A stretch of 64,000 nucleotides of DNA from Halomonas sp. Bachu 37 (GTDB lineage Bacteria > Pseudomonadota > Gammaproteobacteria > Pseudomonadales > Halomonadaceae). Location: the NCBI RefSeq assembly GCF_039691755.1, contig NZ_CP137552.1, positions 2,170,001 through 2,234,000 on the forward strand, in the 5' to 3' direction. A program made the translations under genes and the position numbers. Under the pieces are notes generated by a model. It did not search any database and was not told the DNA's origin. It was given only the letters and a program-made list of their open reading frames with translations. The number at the start of each line of letters is the position of its first letter. The stretch's first letter is position 1. Below are positions 1 through 13,966 of the stretch, piece by piece.

Positions 1-444
1 CTCGGCCATTTCCATCAGGCGACACGCCTTGCGGTACCCCTCGGGCCGTGGCATGCCGAAGTTGCGCCGCACCTTCTCCTTGACGTCGCGCCCCTTCTGG
101 TGCCCGATTACCATGACCGGGCGATCGTCGAGTCGGGCCACACCGCCGACGATGGCGGCATCGTCGGCGAAATGACGGTCGCCGTGAAGCTCGTCGAAAT
201 CGGTGAAGACATGCTCGAGGTAATCGAGCGTGTAGGGCCGCTGGGGGTGACGCGACAGCTGCGAGACCTGCCAAGCGCTGAGATCCTTGAAGATCGACTC
301 GGTCAGCTTGCGACTCTTCTCTTCCAGACGTGCCACTTCATCGCTCAAGTTGACCTGGCTGTCGGAGCTTACCAGGCGCAGCTCTTCAATCTTCGCCTGC
401 AACTCGGCAATGGGCTGTTCAAAATCGAGATAGTTGGGGTTCAT
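1..444 (-). CDS. accA: Acetyl-CoA carboxylase carboxyltransferase subunit alpha (partial, N-terminal 148 aa)
   Basis: AccA pairs with AccD to move the carboxyl group from carboxybiotin to acetyl-CoA, giving malonyl-CoA for fatty-acid synthesis in the cytoplasm. The visible part begins [19 protein letters not shown], the usual AccA start, has a charged helical N-terminal segment (about 1-55), and continues into the family block [14 protein letters not shown] and [16 protein letters not shown]. The gene starts with ATG at 444 and runs off the left edge, so about half is missing. It follows dnaE on the same strand after 83 bp, the usual dnaE-accA order. Confidence 0.96.
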   Translation of the reverse strand, partial: MNPNYLDFEQPIAELQAKIEELRLVSSDSQVNLSDEVARLEEKSRKLTESIFKDLSAWQVSQLSRHPQRPYTLDYLEHVFTDFDELHGDRHFADDAAIVGGVARLDDRPVMVIGHQKGRDVKEKVRRNFGMPRPEGYRKACRLMEMAE

Positions 445-527
445 CGGCTAAGCCTTGTCGGAACGAACAATCAATATCGGCATTATCGCACCCTGGCCCT
501 GCCACGCAAGGCGGGGGTTCGTCTGGT

Positions 528-4028
<3,501 letters not shown>

Positions 4029-4095
4029 GGGGCAACTCGGTAAATAGCAAAATGAAATGGCTGGGGCCCGGGTGGCAAATTCCCACCCTGCGGAT

Positions 4096-4725
4096 TCACG
4101 ACGGCGCGATCAGCTCCAACTGACACTGTACCGGGGCGAAGCTACGCCGATGCTCGGGTATCGGCCCCAGCCGCTCCAGGGCAGCCAGGTGCTCGCGGGT
4201 GGGATAGCCCTTGTGCCGGGCGAAACCGTAGCCGGGATAGCGCACTTCGAGCACCGCCATCTGGGCATCCCGCGCGACCTTCGCCAGTATCGACGCCGCG
4301 GCGATGGCCGCATGCCGGGCATCGCCCTTGACCACGGCCTGACCCGGCAGCGCATGACCGGGCAGCCGGTTGCCGTCGACCAGCAGATATTCGGCGGCCG
4401 GGCACAGGGCGTCTATGGCACGACGCATGGCTAGGTGAGTCGCATGATAGATGTTCAAGGTATCCACCTCCTCGGCCGACGCCTCGGCAATGGCGAAGGC
4501 CAAGGCGCGGGTGCGGATCTCATGATCCAGCTGTTCGCGGCGCTTCGCCGACAGCTTCTTGGAGTCGGTCAAGCCCTCGATGGGGTCGTCGGGGTTGAGG
4601 ATCACCGCCGCCGCGACCACGGTCCCCACCAGCGGACCACGGCCGACCTCGTCCACGCCCGCCAGCCAGCGACCGGGGTACTCGATCACCAGGGGAGGCC
4701 AAGCAGTGGTCAGTTCATCGCTCAT
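4096..4725 (-). CDS. rnhB: Ribonuclease HII
   Basis: Removes RNA from RNA:DNA hybrids, including single misincorporated ribonucleotides. It is 209 aa when started at the ATG at 4725 (MSDELTT). A longer open frame to 4824 exists, but its extra residues do not look like the family and would lie inside lpxB. Family motifs are [13 protein letters not shown] with the first catalytic Asp and Glu, LTDSKKLS, and the Asp in LLVDGNRLP. The start overlaps the lpxB stop by 11 bp, which suggests translational coupling. The order lpxB-rnhB-dnaE is conserved in the class. Confidence 0.96.
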   Translation of the reverse strand: MSDELTTAWPPLVIEYPGRWLAGVDEVGRGPLVGTVVAAAVILNPDDPIEGLTDSKKLSAKRREQLDHEIRTRALAFAIAEASAEEVDTLNIYHATHLAMRRAIDALCPAAEYLLVDGNRLPGHALPGQAVVKGDARHAAIAAASILAKVARDAQMAVLEVRYPGYGFARHKGYPTREHLAALERLGPIPEHRRSFAPVQCQLELIAPS

Positions 4726-5887
4726 GGCTCGTCCCCGGCAAGGGTTCTCCGGCGGCCAGCGCTTCGATGGCATCGGCGGCCCGGGCGCTGGCACCCCGCT
4801 GCAGCAACTCATGCAGGTCGGCAAAGCGTGCTTCTAGCGCCTGGCGTGCGTCGCTATCATCCAGCATAGCTCCCAAGCGGTCAGCGATGGCGGTTGGCTC
4901 CGCCGCCTGCTGGATCAATTCCGGGACCAGCGTCTCGCGGGCGATCAGGTTGGGCAGCGAAATCCACTGGCTTTTGACCAGGCGCTGGGCCAGCCAGTGA
5001 GTCGCCGCCGCCAGCTTGTAGGCCACCACCATGGGGCGGTGGCACAGCATCGCCTCCAGCGCTGCGGTTCCCGAGGCCAGCAGCACCACGTCGCTTGCCA
5101 CCATCGCCTCGCGGGAGTGGCCGTCGAGCAGCGCTACCGCATCGTTGAGCGCCGGCTTGTCTTGCAACAACCGCTCGATCTCCCGACGACGCAGATCAGT
5201 GGCTGCGGGAATGACGATCTGCAGGCCGGGTCGCGCATTGCACAACTGTTCGGCGGCCTGCAGGAAAGTCTCGCCCAGAAAGCGGATTTCATTGGAACGC
5301 GAGCCGGGCAGAACCGCCACGACGGGGTCATCCAGCCCCAGGCCGAGCGCTTGCCGCGCCTGGTCGCGGTCCGTTTCCAGCGGCATTTCATCTGCCAGGG
5401 GATGGCCGACGAAGGCCACCGGCACCCGATGCTCGCGATAGAACTCGGCCTCGAACGGCAACAGGGTCAACATGGCGTCGACACTGCGGGCGATACCCTT
5501 GACCCGCCCCTGGCGCCACGCCCACACCGAGGGGCTGACATAGTGGGCGGTGGGAATACCACGCTCGCGAAGCTTGCGCTCGAGCCCCAGGTTGAAGTCT
5601 GGCGCATCGATGCCGATCATGATGTCCGGCTGCCAAGCGAAGGCATCGCGTTGCAGCTCGCGGCGCACCCGCAGCAGGCCGGGCAGGTGCTTGAGCACTT
5701 CGACCAGGCCCATGACTGACAGGGTTTCCAGGGGAAAGCGGCTATCGATCCCTTGCGCCAGCATACGTGGGCCGCCGATTCCGCGAAACTCGATATCAGG
5801 ATGGCGCGATTTCAGCTCGCGCATCAGACCGGCGCCCAGGATGTCGCCGGAAAGCTCACCGGCCACCAGGTAAACGCGCCGGAGCAT
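4715..5887 (-). CDS. lpxB: Lipid-A-disaccharide synthase
   Basis: Joins UDP-2,3-diacylglucosamine and lipid X to form the lipid A disaccharide at the inner face of the cytoplasmic membrane. The 390-aa product opens [20 protein letters not shown], where GELSGD is the family signature, and has [10 protein letters not shown] in the nucleotide-sugar-binding half. I chose the ATG at 5887 because GAGG lies five bases upstream. A GTG at 5893 overlaps the lpxA stop and would add two residues. It lies between lpxA and rnhB in the lpx cluster. Confidence 0.96.
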   Translation of the reverse strand: MLRRVYLVAGELSGDILGAGLMRELKSRHPDIEFRGIGGPRMLAQGIDSRFPLETLSVMGLVEVLKHLPGLLRVRRELQRDAFAWQPDIMIGIDAPDFNLGLERKLRERGIPTAHYVSPSVWAWRQGRVKGIARSVDAMLTLLPFEAEFYREHRVPVAFVGHPLADEMPLETDRDQARQALGLGLDDPVVAVLPGSRSNEIRFLGETFLQAAEQLCNARPGLQIVIPAATDLRRREIERLLQDKPALNDAVALLDGHSREAMVASDVVLLASGTAALEAMLCHRPMVVAYKLAAATHWLAQRLVKSQWISLPNLIARETLVPELIQQAAEPTAIADRLGAMLDDSDARQALEARFADLHELLQRGASARAADAIEALAAGEPLPGTSHER

Positions 5888-5889
5888 TG

Positions 5890-6657
5890 TCACCTCACGA
5901 TGCCGCGGCTCGATACCATGATCGAGCGGACGAAAGTGTCGGTTTCGGGCAGGTCGAAATCGGCCTGTATCTGGTTGACCGCCTGCTCCACGGTCAGGCC
6001 CTGGCGATACACCAACTTGTAGGATTCGACGAGGGCCTTGATCGCCTCGCGCGAGAAGCCGCGACGCTTCAGCCCGACCAGATTCAGTCCGTGGGCCTGG
6101 GCGGGATTGCCGTTGATCATCACGTAGGCCGGGGTGTCCTTGGTAATGATCGAGCCGCCGCCAGCCATGGCATGGGTGCCGAAGTGACAGAACTGATGCA
6201 CGGCGGACAACCCACCCAGGATGGCGAAGTCGTCTACCTTGACGTGTCCCGCCAGGGTGACCTGATTGGCCAGGATGCAGTCGCTACCGATGACACAGTC
6301 GTGACCAACATGGACATACGCCATGAACAGGTTGCGCGAGCCGATGGTGGTCTCGCCGCGATCCTGTACGGTGCCGCGGTGCAGGGTGGCACCTTCGCGC
6401 ACGATATTGTCGTCGCCCATCACCAGACGGGTGGGTTCGCCGGCGTACTTCTTGTCCTGACACTCCTCCCCCACGGAAGCGAACTGAAAGATCCGGGTAC
6501 GCTCACCCAGCACGGTCGGGCCGTTGATTACTACATGGGGGCCAATACGCGAGCCTGCGCCGATAGTGACATCGGCACCGATCACGGTGAACGGACCCAC
6601 TTCGACATCGTCGGCCAAGCGGGCGGCGGGATCGACCAAGGCAGTAGGATGAATCAA
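5890..6657 (-). CDS. lpxA: Acyl-ACP:UDP-N-acetylglucosamine O-acyltransferase
   Basis: First step of lipid A synthesis: acylates the 3-OH of UDP-GlcNAc from hydroxyacyl-ACP. The 255-aa protein is a left-handed beta helix made of hexapeptide repeats. The likely catalytic base is His119 in [10 protein letters not shown], matching E. coli His125. The start is a TTG at 6657 that overlaps the fabZ TGA in the sequence TTGA. An AGAGGAAGG Shine-Dalgarno sequence precedes it, and no ATG fits the conserved N-terminus [10 protein letters not shown]. Such coupling ties its translation to fabZ. Confidence 0.96.
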   Translation of the reverse strand: MIHPTALVDPAARLADDVEVGPFTVIGADVTIGAGSRIGPHVVINGPTVLGERTRIFQFASVGEECQDKKYAGEPTRLVMGDDNIVREGATLHRGTVQDRGETTIGSRNLFMAYVHVGHDCVIGSDCILANQVTLAGHVKVDDFAILGGLSAVHQFCHFGTHAMAGGGSIITKDTPAYVMINGNPAQAHGLNLVGLKRRGFSREAIKALVESYKLVYRQGLTVEQAVNQIQADFDLPETDTFVRSIMVSSRGIVR

Positions 6658-7097
6658 GCCACCTTCCTCTCGGCACAGATGATTTCCGCTTCGCAGGCCA
6701 ACTCGCCGTCGATACTGGCGCGGCAGGCGAACTTCCAGATGCCCCGCTTGCCACGGATGACGTTGGCTTCCAGTGTCAGCTGGTCGCCCGGCATCACGGG
6801 ACGCTTGAAACGCACGTTATCGCTGCCTACCAGGTAATAGACATAACCATCGGCAGGCAGCTTGTTGACGGTCTTGAATCCCAGAATGCCACAGACCTGA
6901 GCCAGCGCCTCGAGCACCAGCACCCCCGGCATGATCGGATGATGAGGGAAATGGCCGTTGAAAAACGGCTCATTAATGCTGACATTCTTGTAAGCGACGA
7001 TGGTTTCGCCTTCGGTAAGCTGCGTGACTCGATCCACCAGCAAAAAAGGGTAGCGGTGAGGCAAGTATTCGCGAATCTCGTTGATGTCCATGACCAT
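6654..7097 (-). CDS. fabZ: 3-hydroxyacyl-[ACP] dehydratase FabZ
   Basis: Dehydrates 3-hydroxyacyl-ACP in fatty-acid elongation and competes with LpxA for hydroxymyristoyl-ACP. The 147-aa hot-dog protein has [19 protein letters not shown] near the start. Its catalytic pair His49 and Glu63 lies in [21 protein letters not shown] second in-frame ATG at 7091 would remove two residues; AGAGG upstream fits the first ATG. It sits between lpxD (134 bp upstream) and lpxA (4-bp overlap). Confidence 0.97.
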   Translation of the reverse strand: MVMDINEIREYLPHRYPFLLVDRVTQLTEGETIVAYKNVSINEPFFNGHFPHHPIMPGVLVLEALAQVCGILGFKTVNKLPADGYVYYLVGSDNVRFKRPVMPGDQLTLEANVIRGKRGIWKFACRASIDGELACEAEIICAERKVA

Positions 7098-7232
7098 CGT
7101 AGCAACCTCTGAAATGGCAAAATGCTCGGCACAAGGCCAAGCACGCTCCGGCAGCCTTGCCGGAAAAACGGGCGGTGAATTATAACGCGCATCCTTGCCG
7201 CCTCAACTCGCAATCCCGCCTGAACGGGATCG

Positions 7233-8270
7233 TCAGTCGCGGCGTTGACTCTTTTCCAGGCGAGACAAGCGCTTGGCGATATCATCGAGTTGCTTGAAAC
7301 GAACTGCATTCTTGCGCCACTGCTGGTTCGGCATCGCCCCGGTTCCCGAGGAGTAGACGCCCGGCGCATGAATCGAGTTGGTGACCAGGCTCATGCCGGT
7401 GACCTGAACGCCGTCGCAGATGGTCAAGTGGCCGGAAAGCCCTACCCCACCGCCAAGCATGCAGTGCTTGCCCACCTTGGTGGAGCCGGCGATGCCGACG
7501 CACCCGGCCAGGGCGGTATGATCGCCGATACAGACATTGTGGGCGATCTGTACCTGGCTATCGATCTTGACGTCGTTACCGATCACGGTATCGCCAAGGG
7601 CCCCTCGATCGATACTCGAGCAGCTGCCGACCTCGACATCGTCACCCAGCACCACGCCACCCAGCTGGGCGATCTTGTGCCAGGCCACACCGTCATGGGC
7701 AAAACCGAACCCATCGCCGCCGATGACACAACCACTGTGCAGGATAGCGCGCTTGCCGATCGCAACCCCGTGGCAAACGGTAACATTGGCATGCAACCGG
7801 GTACCCTCGCCTATCATGGAATCGGCGCCGACGACACTTCCCGCGCCTACTACCACGTTATCGCCCAGCATCACGCCATCTTCCACCACGGCCTGGGCGC
7901 CGATACAGACGCCGGCCCCCAGTTGAACGCTCTCCGCCACTACGGCGCTGGGATGGATACCGGTCCGGTCGCGCGCCGGCACTGGATCGAACAGCTGCGA
8001 CAGCCGGGCATAGCCGAGATAGGGATTGTCCAGTTCCAGACGGGGAACGGGGCACGTCTTGCCGTGCTCGGGATGCAGCAGAACCGCCCCCGCCCGGGTG
8101 GTGGCCAGGTCCTTGAAGTAGGCCCGATTGGCCAGGAAGGCTACCTGGTCCGGCCCGGCATCCTTGAGCGTGGCCAGCCCGCGAATGGGCAGCTCACCGC
8201 TCCCCACCAGGGTGGCATCGAGTTGCCGGGCGATATCGGCCAGCGTAAGTTGTTTGTGAACGTGCGTCAT
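7233..8270 (-). CDS. lpxD: UDP-3-O-(3-hydroxyacyl)glucosamine N-acyltransferase
   Basis: Third step of lipid A synthesis: adds the N-linked hydroxyacyl chain at the glucosamine 2-amino group. The 345-aa protein has an N-terminal uridine-binding domain (about 1-100) and then a long hexapeptide-repeat beta helix. His244 in QIAHNVCIG matches the catalytic His239 of E. coli. The C-terminal helix ends in a basic tail (RLSRLEKSQRRD). It follows skp by 57 bp and precedes fabZ, matching the bamA-skp-lpxD-fabZ-lpxA-lpxB cluster. Confidence 0.97.
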   Translation of the reverse strand: MTHVHKQLTLADIARQLDATLVGSGELPIRGLATLKDAGPDQVAFLANRAYFKDLATTRAGAVLLHPEHGKTCPVPRLELDNPYLGYARLSQLFDPVPARDRTGIHPSAVVAESVQLGAGVCIGAQAVVEDGVMLGDNVVVGAGSVVGADSMIGEGTRLHANVTVCHGVAIGKRAILHSGCVIGGDGFGFAHDGVAWHKIAQLGGVVLGDDVEVGSCSSIDRGALGDTVIGNDVKIDSQVQIAHNVCIGDHTALAGCVGIAGSTKVGKHCMLGGGVGLSGHLTICDGVQVTGMSLVTNSIHAPGVYSSGTGAMPNQQWRKNAVRFKQLDDIAKRLSRLEKSQRRD

Positions 8271-8327
8271 GGGGGCCCGAGAAGCAAAAGGCGCGGTGCA
8301 GGCACCGCCCCATACGGTTGAACAGAA

Positions 8328-8828
8328 TCAGTTCAGCGAATCGAAGATCTGGGTGACTTCGTTGGTCAGGTTCGGCAGATCGGTTGCGGAGTGCAGTACG
8401 CCCTGCGGCTCCACCAGCACATCGATGCCATGCCGGGTAATCACCTGGTCTACCGCCTGTTCCAACTTTGCCTCCGCCCCTTCCAGGAACTGCTGTTCGG
8501 AACGTTGTTGTGCTTGCATTATCTGTTGACGCAGGCTCTCGAAGCGGCGCCCCTTCTCCTGCAGCTCGGCGATCAGCGCCTCGCGCTCAGCTTGCGGCAT
8601 GACGTCACCACCCTGCTGCAATTGCTGCTGGATTCCCTGAAGCTCGGTGCCCAGGGTTTGCGCTTGTTGCTGCTGGGTGCCTATCTCGCTTTCCAACTGC
8701 CCCAGAGACTCTTGCGCGGATTGGGTATTCATCAACGCTGCACGCCAGTCAAGCACCGCCACTTCCGCCGCCTGGGCCGGCAATGCCAATACGCCTAACA
8801 GGCATGCAATTCCGGTCAATTTACGCAT
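8328..8828 (-). CDS. skp: Periplasmic chaperone Skp/OmpH
   Basis: Holdase that keeps outer-membrane proteins unfolded on their way through the periplasm to BamA. I start the 166-aa protein at the ATG at 8828, which has AAGGAG ahead of it. An upstream ATG at 8912 would add residues unlike a signal peptide and would overlap bamA. The N-terminus is a Sec signal (MRKLTGIACLLGVLALPAQA, cleaved before AEVAVLD). The middle is Gln/Glu-rich coiled coil, the usual Skp tentacle. It lies just after bamA. Confidence 0.94.
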   Translation of the reverse strand: MRKLTGIACLLGVLALPAQAAEVAVLDWRAALMNTQSAQESLGQLESEIGTQQQQAQTLGTELQGIQQQLQQGGDVMPQAEREALIAELQEKGRRFESLRQQIMQAQQRSEQQFLEGAEAKLEQAVDQVITRHGIDVLVEPQGVLHSATDLPNLTNEVTQIFDSLN

Positions 8829-8856
8829 CGTGCTCACTCCTTGCATCGCAGGTATT

Positions 8857-11202
8857 TCAGAATGTCTGGCCCAACGAGAACTGGAAGAACTGGGTATCGT
8901 CGCCACTTTCATCGTTGAGCGGCTCCGCCACGCTGAAGGTCAACGGTCCGACCGGGGTCAGCCAGGAGAGGCCCACCCCGACACTGTAACGCAGGTCGCC
9001 CAGATCGACGCCTGAGCTGCACTCCTGGCGTCCGGCGTCCTCATCCAGCACATCGTAGCAGTCGGTCAGGAACGTGTTGCCCGCATCGAGAAACAGCGAG
9101 GTCTGGAACGAGCGGCGATCCTCGATGAACGGCATGGGGAACAGTACTTCGGCACTGCCTTCGACCAGAACGTTCCCCCCCATGGTGCGATCCCGCCCGC
9201 CTTCACGTGCGGGAGTGGTGCGCTGACCCAGGGTATTGGAGGTGAAACCGCGTACCGAACCCAGACCGCCGGAGTAGAAGTTCTCGTAGAATGGGAAGGG
9301 CTCGTTGGTCCCCAGGGTATCGGCATAACCGAGGTTGCCGCTGAACTTCAGCGACCAATCCTCGCCCAGCGGATAGAGCTGCTGAGCGCGCATGCGCAGC
9401 TTGTAGTATTCGGCATCGCTTCCGGGCACACCGGTCTCCAGCGAGACCCGCTGATAACTCCCATCGGTGGGCATGATGCCTCGATTCAGGTTGTTACGCG
9501 TCCAGCTGGCGGTCAGTTTGAGGCTTTGCGCGTCATCGCCCTGATCCTCGACGTAGCGGCGGATTTCCGACGCGGTATCGAAGTAGGTCTTCACCGAGAT
9601 ATCCTCGAGGCTGGCGCCGAAATTCAAGCGTGACAACTCGCTGACCGGGTAGCCGAAGTTGATTCCGGCACCGTAGGCATCGGTGGAGTAGGTGGAGATA
9701 TCGGAGTCGGCGTAATCGGTTTCGCGGTAGAAGACGTTATAGCCTCGTGAGATACCGTCGAGGGTCCAGTAGGGATCGGTAAAGCCGAAATTGACACTGG
9801 TGAACGTATCACTACGCTGGGCGCCGATATTGACCCGGTTGCCGGTACCCAGGAAATTGTTCTGGGCCAAGGCGGCACCGTAGATCACCCCGGCACTCTG
9901 GGAAAAGCCGACACTCGCCGATACCGAGCCCGAAGGCTGCTCTTCCACGTTGTAGGTCACGTCGAGCTTGTCCGGCTCGCCGGCCACCGGCTGGGTATCC
10001 ACTTCCACCTGGCTGAAAAAGCCCAGGCGTTCCAGACGCTGACGCGACTGGGTGATCGATTCGGTGGAAGCCGGCGCACCTTCCATCTGGATCATCTCGC
10101 GCCGCAGCACTTCGTCCTGGGTAGTGGTATTGCCGACAAACTGGATACGGCGCACATACGCCCGGCGCCCCGCATCCACCGCCACCACCAGGTCGACCGT
10201 CTTGCCGTCCGTGGACTGCTCGGGGACACCTTCCACTTCGGCGAAGGCGAAGCCTTCGGCACCCAGGCGCGAACGCAGAGCCTCGGCCGAGGCATTGACA
10301 TCCTGGCGCGAGAATATCTCGCCGCTTTGCACTTCCAGCAGCTGGCGCGCTTCGTTCTCGCCGATCTGCAGGTCGCCGGCGAAGCGGATATTACCGACAC
10401 GGTACTGAGCGCCTTCGTCGACATTGATGGTGACGAAGATTTCCGACTTGTCGGGACTGATCGAGACCTGGGTGGAGGTGACCTCGAAGTTCACATAACC
10501 ACGGTCGAGATAATAGGAGCGCAGCCGTTCGATATCACCCGACAGGGCGGAACGGGAATACTCGTCGCTGGAGAACCAGCCGAAGAAACGCCCCGGGCGG
10601 TCATTCAGCTCGAAGACATCGCGCAGGGTATCGTCGTCGAAGGCTTGGTTGCCGACGATATTGATCTGACGAATCTTGGCGATTTCGCCTTCATTGATGG
10701 TGATATTGACCTGGACCCGACCCTCGTCCACCTCTTCCACTTCGGCATCGATATTGGCGCTGTAGCGCCCTTGCGCCTGGTAGACACCTTCGAGTTCGCG
10801 CTGGATTTCCTCCAGCGTGGAGAGTTCGAGCACCTGGCCTTCCGACAGTCCGGATTCCTTCAAGCCATTGCGCAAGTCCTGCTCGGACAGCTGTTCGTTG
10901 CCGCTGATATTGAGACGCGCGATGGTGGGCCTTTCCACCACCTGGATGATGAGTACCTCGCCCTCCCTGGCCAGGGAGACATCCTCGAACAGGCCGGTAG
11001 CGAACAGGTTGCGAGCAGCCTCGGCCAGCTCACGCTCATCGACTCGGTCGCTGGCACTGATGGGAAAGGCATTGAAGACCGACGCAGCGGAAACTCGCTG
11101 GAGCCCTTCAACACGGATGTCGGAAACATCGAATGATTGTGCCTGTACGCTATTCGCACCGGCCAGCAAGAATGCTGCTACTCCAAGGGTCTTGATTTTC
11201 AT
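8857..11202 (-). CDS. bamA: Outer membrane protein assembly factor BamA
   Basis: Central subunit of the BAM complex, which folds and inserts beta-barrel proteins into the outer membrane. It is 781 aa. A signal peptide (about 1-21, ending SVQAQ) precedes five POTRA domains (about 22-425), starting with DVSDIRVEGLQRVSAASVF. The C-terminal barrel has the VRGF motif in GLGSVRGFTSNTLG and ends in the aromatic beta signal SLGQTF. It follows rseP by 106 bp and precedes skp, so the cell's envelope-assembly genes are made together. Confidence 0.98.
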   Translation of the reverse strand: MKIKTLGVAAFLLAGANSVQAQSFDVSDIRVEGLQRVSAASVFNAFPISASDRVDERELAEAARNLFATGLFEDVSLAREGEVLIIQVVERPTIARLNISGNEQLSEQDLRNGLKESGLSEGQVLELSTLEEIQRELEGVYQAQGRYSANIDAEVEEVDEGRVQVNITINEGEIAKIRQINIVGNQAFDDDTLRDVFELNDRPGRFFGWFSSDEYSRSALSGDIERLRSYYLDRGYVNFEVTSTQVSISPDKSEIFVTINVDEGAQYRVGNIRFAGDLQIGENEARQLLEVQSGEIFSRQDVNASAEALRSRLGAEGFAFAEVEGVPEQSTDGKTVDLVVAVDAGRRAYVRRIQFVGNTTTQDEVLRREMIQMEGAPASTESITQSRQRLERLGFFSQVEVDTQPVAGEPDKLDVTYNVEEQPSGSVSASVGFSQSAGVIYGAALAQNNFLGTGNRVNIGAQRSDTFTSVNFGFTDPYWTLDGISRGYNVFYRETDYADSDISTYSTDAYGAGINFGYPVSELSRLNFGASLEDISVKTYFDTASEIRRYVEDQGDDAQSLKLTASWTRNNLNRGIMPTDGSYQRVSLETGVPGSDAEYYKLRMRAQQLYPLGEDWSLKFSGNLGYADTLGTNEPFPFYENFYSGGLGSVRGFTSNTLGQRTTPAREGGRDRTMGGNVLVEGSAEVLFPMPFIEDRRSFQTSLFLDAGNTFLTDCYDVLDEDAGRQECSSGVDLGDLRYSVGVGLSWLTPVGPLTFSVAEPLNDESGDDTQFFQFSLGQTF

Positions 11203-11308
11203 GCAGTCAATTCGCTCGCTTTGGTCTGCCCACCTGTCCAGAAAGGCACCTTATACATTTGTACGGGCAGCTGACAAGGCATGTGCCGCCCGCGCGCACG
11301 CGTGTGGA

Positions 11309-12667
11309 CTACCACAGGCGCATCAGATCGAAATAGAGCGCCATCAACATCAACGTACCGACCATGGCCAGGCCGATCCGCAAGCCAATCGCCTGTACCT
11401 GTTCGGAGACCGGCCGCCCACGTACCGCCTCGATGAAGTAATAGAGCAAATGTCCTCCATCCAGCACGGGTATCGGCAACAGGTTCAATACTCCCAGGCT
11501 GATGGAGAGATAGGCCAGAAAGCTGACAAAGGCCTCCAGGCCGGTACGCGCCGAATCGCCCGCCACCTGCGCGATGGTGATCGGCCCGGAAAGATTGGAA
11601 GGCGAAATCAATCCCACCAGCATCTTGCGAATCGCATCCAGGGTCAACAGTGTCATGTCACCGGTACGCGAAATTGCTTGCCCCACCGCTTCCAGCGGAC
11701 CGTAGCGGATCTCCCGGCGGTACTCCTCGGGCCAGCTCACCGGCTCCACACCGGCGCCGATATAGCCGATTTCGGTACCGTCCTCGATTACATTGCGTCC
11801 CGGGGTCAAGGACACGCTTTCGCGGCGTCCCTCACGGGAAACGTCCACCGTCAGAGTCTCCCCGGCGCTGCCCCGGACCATGTTGACGAAATGCATCCAG
11901 TCCCTGACCGCTTCGCCATTGACGCTGAGTATCTCGTCCCCGGGCTGCAATCCGGCCGATGCGGCAGCCTCTCCTTCCACCACCTGCCCCAGAACCGCCG
12001 GAAATTCCGGCTGCCATGGAACGATACCCAGCGATGCCAGCGGCTGCGGCGGATTTTGCCGCACCAGGTAGTCCTCTACCGGTATCCGATAGGAGCGTGG
12101 CGTCGATTCGGCGCTCTCGCGAGCCTCAAACGCCAGTTCGCCACTGGCGCCGATGGCCGCCACCAGCTTGAGACTGATATCTTCCCAGGAGCGTACCGGC
12201 TGCTCTTGTACCGCGGTTATCTCATGACCTTGCTGCAAGCCGGCCTGGGCGGCGGGAGAACCCGGCTGGACTTGCCCCACCACAGGCGCCACGGTACTGG
12301 TGCCGGCCACGAACAGCACCCAGTAAGCGACGATGGCCAAGAGGAAATTGGCCAGCGGGCCGGCGCTGACGATGGCGATACGCTGCCACACGCTCTTGCG
12401 ATTGAATGCCTGATCCAGCTGCTCCGCCGGCACGGGCGCCTCGCGCTCATCCAGCATCTTGACATAACCGCCCAGGGGAATTGCCGCCACGGCGAATTCG
12501 GTGCCATGCCGATCGAAACGCGACCACAGGGGCTTGCCGAACCCCACGGAGAAGCGCAGTACCTTGACGCCGCAACGCCGTGCCACCCAGAAGTGACCGA
12601 ATTCATGAAAGGTCACCAGCAGGCCCAGCACTACAATCACGGCAAGGATATTTTGAATCAGGCCCAC
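11309..12667 (-). CDS. rseP: Site-2 intramembrane zinc protease RseP
   Basis: Cleaves anti-sigma factor RseA in the membrane during the sigma-E envelope-stress response and trims leftover signal peptides. The 452-aa protein has the zinc motif HEFGH at residues 21-25 in the first transmembrane helix, and the third zinc ligand in NLLPIPVLDGGHLLYY near residue 400. Two PDZ domains lie between (GQVQPGSPAAQAGLQQGHEI and the region around AASAGLQPGDEILSV). The start is GTG at 12667. It lies between dxr and bamA, as in E. coli. Confidence 0.97.
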   Translation of the reverse strand: MGLIQNILAVIVVLGLLVTFHEFGHFWVARRCGVKVLRFSVGFGKPLWSRFDRHGTEFAVAAIPLGGYVKMLDEREAPVPAEQLDQAFNRKSVWQRIAIVSAGPLANFLLAIVAYWVLFVAGTSTVAPVVGQVQPGSPAAQAGLQQGHEITAVQEQPVRSWEDISLKLVAAIGASGELAFEARESAESTPRSYRIPVEDYLVRQNPPQPLASLGIVPWQPEFPAVLGQVVEGEAAASAGLQPGDEILSVNGEAVRDWMHFVNMVRGSAGETLTVDVSREGRRESVSLTPGRNVIEDGTEIGYIGAGVEPVSWPEEYRREIRYGPLEAVGQAISRTGDMTLLTLDAIRKMLVGLISPSNLSGPITIAQVAGDSARTGLEAFVSFLAYLSISLGVLNLLPIPVLDGGHLLYYFIEAVRGRPVSEQVQAIGLRIGLAMVGTLMLMALYFDLMRLW

Positions 12668-12772
12668 GTTTCACTCCTCAACACAACATCCTCGACACGG
12701 AAAGAATCACGCCACGAGCCGCCGTTGGCTTCCATGGCGTTGACCGAAACTGGCGTACACTGGCGCCGCGCA

Positions 12773-13966
12773 TCATGACCTGGCTTCGAGCACGGCCTGG
12801 GCTGCCCGGCGCGCCATACGGTCGGCCTGCAGGATATTCTCCAGCGAGTCGGCCGGCACCACCGCCTGGCTCTCCATCACCTGCGCCACCACTTCGGCAA
12901 TCGCCGGAAACGGCAAGCCATGTTCCAGAAAGGCTTCGACGGCGACCTCGTTGGCGGCGTTGAGAATCGCCGGTGCCGTCCCCCCGGTACGCATGGCTTC
13001 GCGAGCCAGGCGCAGACAGGGGAAAGCGGTTTCATCCGGCGCTTCGAAGTCCAGGCGCGCCACCGCGAACAGATCCAGGTCAGCAACGCCAGCATCGATC
13101 CGCTCGGGCCACGCCAGACCATAAGCGATGGGCGTACGCATGTCCGGATTGCCCAACTGGGCCAGCACCGAACCATCGTGGTACGCCGCCATCGAATGAA
13201 TCACGCTTTGCGGATGCACCACGATCTGGATTTGCTCGGGCGCGGCATCGAACAGCCAGCACGCCTCGATCAACTCCAGGCCCTTGTTCATCAAGGTGGC
13301 GCTATCCACGGAAATCTTGCGCCCCATCGCCCAGTTGGGGTGCGCGCAGGCTTGCTCGGGCGTGACGTTTGCCAGTTGCTCGGGCGACCAGCCACGAAAC
13401 GGCCCGCCGGAAGCGGTCAGTAGAAGCTGGGAGACACCATGGCCCTTCAGTCCACCGCGATGCTCGCGGGGTAGACATTGATAAATGGCGTTGTGTTCGG
13501 AATCGATCGGCAGCAGAACGGCGCCCGAACGGGCGACGGCATTCATGAACAGCGCCCCGCTCATCACCAGGGCTTCCTTGTTGGCCAGCAGCACCCGCTT
13601 GCCGGCTTCGACCGCCGCCAGGGTCGGCAGAAGCCCGGCGGCACCGACGATGGCCGCCATCACCACGTCGACTTCCTCGGCCTGGGCCACGTCGACCAGG
13701 GCTTCCGGCCCGGCCTCGACTCGGGTTCGTGACCCGGCCTGACCGAGCTGGTCGCGCAACCAGGCGGCATCGCTCTGTTCGTGCAGCACCGCCACGCTGG
13801 GCTCATGCACAAGGCACTGGCGCAACAGCGTCTCGCGGGAGCGATGGGCGGTCAGCGCGTATATCCGATAGCGCTGCGGATGCCGGGCAATGACGTCCAG
13901 GGTGCTGGTGCCGATGGAACCGGTCGCGCCCAGCACGGTAACGGCCTGGTGTTTCTCGGCCGTCAT
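12773..13966 (-). CDS. dxr: 1-deoxy-D-xylulose 5-phosphate reductoisomerase
   Basis: Second enzyme of the MEP isoprenoid pathway: converts DXP to MEP with NADPH. I start the 397-aa protein at the ATG at 13966. The open frame extends upstream to 14458, but that part is out of family and lies over cdsA. Motifs are the Rossmann GATGSIG at 13-19, [12 protein letters not shown], and the metal-binding region [15 protein letters not shown]. Its ATG overlaps the cdsA TGA by 4 bp. Together with uppS it feeds undecaprenyl phosphate synthesis. Confidence 0.97.
   Translation of the reverse strand: MTAEKHQAVTVLGATGSIGTSTLDVIARHPQRYRIYALTAHRSRETLLRQCLVHEPSVAVLHEQSDAAWLRDQLGQAGSRTRVEAGPEALVDVAQAEEVDVVMAAIVGAAGLLPTLAAVEAGKRVLLANKEALVMSGALFMNAVARSGAVLLPIDSEHNAIYQCLPREHRGGLKGHGVSQLLLTASGGPFRGWSPEQLANVTPEQACAHPNWAMGRKISVDSATLMNKGLELIEACWLFDAAPEQIQIVVHPQSVIHSMAAYHDGSVLAQLGNPDMRTPIAYGLAWPERIDAGVADLDLFAVARLDFEAPDETAFPCLRLAREAMRTGGTAPAILNAANEVAVEAFLEHGLPFPAIAEVVAQVMESQAVVPADSLENILQADRMARRAAQAVLEARS

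Noticed and set aside
10817..12778. A 653-codon plus-strand open frame
   Set aside because: Antisense to bamA and rseP; composition follows their codon bias and no domain is seen.
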